A stretch of 64,000 nucleotides of DNA. Origin: Pseudochelatococcus sp050946405 (GTDB lineage: Bacteria; Pseudomonadota; Alphaproteobacteria; Rhizobiales; Beijerinckiaceae). Numbering within the stretch: position 1 is the first letter of the stretch; every line of letters starts with the position of its first letter. The position numbers and the translations under genes are program-made. This document shows, piece after piece, positions 61,936 through 64,000 of this stretch. Below the pieces are notes generated by a model. The model had not been told where the DNA came from and ran no database searches. It saw only the letters and a program-made list of their open reading frames with translations. Location of the stretch: contig NZ_JBMNUS010000002.1 of assembly GCF_050946405.1 (NCBI RefSeq), forward strand, positions 434,001 through 498,000. The letters are read 5' to 3'.

Positions 61936-63741
61936 ATGACTGCGCACAGCTTTGACAACATCCGCAATTTCTCGATCGTGGCCCATATCGACCATGGCAA
62001 GTCGACGCTCGCCGACCGTCTCATCCAGACGACCGGCGCCCTGTCCGATCGCGACATGGTGGAGCAGGTGCTCGACAGCATGGATATCGAGCGCGAGCGC
62101 GGCATCACCATCAAGGCGCAGACCGTGCGCCTGGAATACAAGGCGCAGGACGGCAAGACCTATATCCTGAACCTGATGGACACGCCCGGCCACGTCGACT
62201 TCGCCTATGAGGTCTCGCGCTCGCTCGCGGCCTGCGAGGGCTCGCTGCTGGTGGTCGACGCCTCGCAGGGCGTCGAGGCGCAGACGCTCGCCAACGTCTA
62301 TCAGGCGCTCGACGCCAATCACGAGATCGTGCCCGTCCTCAACAAGATCGACCTGCCCGCCGCCGAGCCGGAGCGGGTGAAGGAGCAGATCGAGGAAGTG
62401 ATCGGCATCGACGCCTCGGAGGCCGTCGAGATTTCCGCCAAGACCGGCCTCAACATCGAGGGCGTGCTGGAGGCCATCGTCGCCCGTCTGCCGCCGCCGA
62501 AAGGCGACGAGACCGCGCCGCTGAAAGCGCTGCTGGTCGATAGCTGGTACGACGCCTATCTCGGCGTCGTGGTGCTGGTGCGCATCGTCGACGGCCAACT
62601 GAAGAAGGGCCAGACCATCCGCATGATGGGCACCGGCGCCACCTATCAGGTGGAGCGCGTCGGCGTGTTCCGCCCCAAGATGACGCCCGTCGACGCGCTC
62701 GGCCCCGGCGAGGTGGGCTATCTCACCGCCTCCATCAAGGAGGTGGCGGACACCGCCGTCGGCGACACCATCACCGAGGACCGGCGCCCCTGCGCGGCGC
62801 CCCTGCCCGGCTTCAAACCCGTGCAGCCGGTCGTGTTCTGCGGCCTCTTCCCGGTCGACGCCGCCGACTTCGAGGATCTGCGCGCGGCGATGGGCAAGCT
62901 GCGCCTCAACGACGCGAGCTTCTCCTTCGAGATGGAGACGTCGGCCGCGCTCGGCTTCGGTTTCCGCTGCGGTTTTCTCGGACTGCTGCATCTCGAAATC
63001 ATCCAGGAGCGGCTGGAGCGCGAGTTCAATCTCGACCTGATCTCCACCGCGCCGTCGGTCGTCTACCAGCTCAAGATGCGCGACGGCTCGTCGCTCGACC
63101 TGCACAACCCGGCCGACATGCCGGACGTGATGGCGATCGAGGAAGTGGCCGAACCGTGGATCCGCGCCACCATCCTGACGCCGGACGATTATCTCGGCGC
63201 CATCATCAAGCTCTGTCAGGACCGGCGCGGCGAGCAGGTCGACCTCAACTATGTCGGCAAGCGCGCCATGGTGGTCTATGACCTGCCGCTCAACGAAGTG
63301 GTGTTCGATTTCTACGACCGGCTGAAATCCATCTCGAAAGGCTACGCCTCCTTCGATTACCAGATCACCGAGTACCGCACCGGCGATCTCGTCAAGATGT
63401 CGATCCTCGTCAACGCCGAGCCGGTGGACGCGCTTGCCATGCTGGTGCATCGCACGCGGGCGGAGGCGCGCGGGCGGGCCATGTGCGAGAAGCTCAAGGA
63501 GCTGATCCCGCCGCACATGTTCCAGATCCCTGTGCAGGCCGCGATCGGCGGCAAGATCATCGCGCGCGAGACCATCCGGGCGCTGCGCAAGGACGTGACC
63601 GCCAAGTGCTACGGCGGCGACGTCTCGCGCAAGCGCAAGCTGCTCGACAAGCAGAAGGAAGGCAAGAAGCGCATGCGCCAGTTCGGCAAGGTCGAGATTC
63701 CGCAGGAAGCCTTCATCGCCGCGCTGAAAATGGACGATTGA
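61936..63741 (+). CDS. lepA: elongation factor 4 (LepA)
   Basis: The 601-residue translational GTPase acts in ribosome back-translocation or biogenesis under stress. GTPase motifs are AHIDHGKST (16-24), DTPGH (82-86), NKID (136-139) and the SAKTG block. Domains II, III, EF-G V-like and the LepA-specific C-terminal domain (KAKVGGKI-like GGKIIARETI and RKRKLLDKQKEGKKRMR) follow. Length and motifs are standard. It is divergent from glyQ. Confidence 0.97.
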   Translation: MTAHSFDNIRNFSIVAHIDHGKSTLADRLIQTTGALSDRDMVEQVLDSMDIERERGITIKAQTVRLEYKAQDGKTYILNLMDTPGHVDFAYEVSRSLAACEGSLLVVDASQGVEAQTLANVYQALDANHEIVPVLNKIDLPAAEPERVKEQIEEVIGIDASEAVEISAKTGLNIEGVLEAIVARLPPPKGDETAPLKALLVDSWYDAYLGVVVLVRIVDGQLKKGQTIRMMGTGATYQVERVGVFRPKMTPVDALGPGEVGYLTASIKEVADTAVGDTITEDRRPCAAPLPGFKPVQPVVFCGLFPVDAADFEDLRAAMGKLRLNDASFSFEMETSAALGFGFRCGFLGLLHLEIIQERLEREFNLDLISTAPSVVYQLKMRDGSSLDLHNPADMPDVMAIEEVAEPWIRATILTPDDYLGAIIKLCQDRRGEQVDLNYVGKRAMVVYDLPLNEVVFDFYDRLKSISKGYASFDYQITEYRTGDLVKMSILVNAEPVDALAMLVHRTRAEARGRAMCEKLKELIPPHMFQIPVQAAIGGKIIARETIRALRKDVTAKCYGGDVSRKRKLLDKQKEGKKRMRQFGKVEIPQEAFIAALKMDD

Positions 63742-63751
63742 CGGCAGGCGT

Positions 63752-63762
63752 GGCATAATGCC
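63752..63762. promoter_or_regulatory. palindrome before the ribbon-helix-helix gene
   Basis: GGCAT-A-ATGCC is a short perfect palindrome with a -10-like CATAAT inside it, 28 bases before the start at 63790. The layout resembles that of the parDE operator at 71-89. Function is inferred. Confidence 0.35.
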
Positions 63763-63789
63763 CGTTGTTTCATGTGGGGATTTCGAACC

Positions 63790-64000
63790 ATGTCCGCCGC
63801 TGCGACCACGACATCCATGACCATCGACATCCGGCCGGAGGTCAAGGAAAAGCTGGACCGGCTCGCCGCCGACACGCGCCGCAGCCCGGCCGCCCTTGCC
63901 GATGAGGCGCTCTCCGCCTATCTGGATCACGAGCTTGAGATCGTCGAGGGCATCAAGCGCGGCATGGCGGATGTCAGGGCCGGGCGCACCGTGCCGCATG
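63790..64000 (+). CDS. ribbon-helix-helix (CopG/ParD-like) protein, 5' part only
   Basis: The window ends after 70 codons. The visible protein has a short Thr/Ala N-terminus, then MTIDIRPEVKEKLDRLAADT and SPAALADEALSAYLDHE, which fit a ribbon-helix-helix DNA-binding domain of antitoxin type. GGGGA lies ahead of the ATG. The first residues of the toxin-binding tail (VEGIKRGMADVRAGR) resemble ParD-like antitoxins that precede ParE or RelE toxins. A toxin gene would lie just beyond the window; it is not seen. Confidence 0.75.
   Translation, partial: MSAAATTTSMTIDIRPEVKEKLDRLAADTRRSPAALADEALSAYLDHELEIVEGIKRGMADVRAGRTVPH

Overview
The window is 64 kb of GC-rich chromosomal DNA from an alphaproteobacterium, most likely of the order Hyphomicrobiales (Rhizobiales). 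This is inferred from gene families and gene order, not from any search. The markers are a ccmIEFH-degP-response regulator-histidine kinase-glnE string, pyrB-pyrC-plsY-dprA next to gatCAB, a mitochondrial-type NDUFS4 subunit of complex I, an ATP12-type F1 assembly factor, a RHE_PE00001-type (DUF1612) protein and two-subunit GlyQS. I see no rRNA, CRISPR array, insertion sequence or prophage.

Layout. 1-7.9 kb: end of an unknown gene, a complete parDE toxin-antitoxin pair with a palindromic operator, dsbB, a DedA/YqaA membrane protein, then a TetR regulator followed by electron-transfer-flavoprotein:ubiquinone oxidoreductase, a long acyl-CoA dehydrogenase (fatty acyl oxidation feeding the quinone pool) and a YdcF protein. 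8-13.4 kb: envelope and glycan genes: a family 8 glycosyltransferase, and a leftward run GT39 - GT2 - LAB_N protein - ATP12 that looks like a polyprenyl-phosphate-sugar glycosylation module. 13.5-16.1 kb: tRNA-Pro, NDUFS4-like subunit, tRNA-Arg, a small unknown protein, ruvX and an MBL-fold hydrolase.

16.1-24.1 kb, leftward: gatC-gatA-chorismate mutase-gatB, dprA, plsY, a dihydroorotase homologue lacking its metal histidines, and pyrB. 24.3-35.4 kb, leftward: ccmI, ccmE, ccmF, ccmH (cytochrome c maturation), degP, a two-component system and glnE. 35.4-41.8 kb: a giant AsmA protein and a polar amino-acid ABC transporter without its ATPase. 41.9-49.6 kb: a two-subunit CoA-transferase, a DUF1612 protein, and a tightly overlapped recN-ligA-azlC-azlD run. 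49.7-64 kb: corA, threonylcarbamoyl-AMP synthase, wrbA with a divergent LysR regulator, a SleB-like cell-wall hydrolase, ppdK, glyQ-glyS, lepA and the start of another ribbon-helix-helix antitoxin-like gene.

Most of the content is ordinary housekeeping. What genes alone do not explain is mainly repeat structure. Three copies of a roughly 100-bp double-hairpin element lie in intergenic DNA (6.9, 14.4 and 52.2 kb). A second kind of hairpin element forms the 3' end of the chorismate mutase gene. Several 14-18-bp tandem duplications sit in or beside genes, and several very strong hairpins lie in leaders and intergenic regions.
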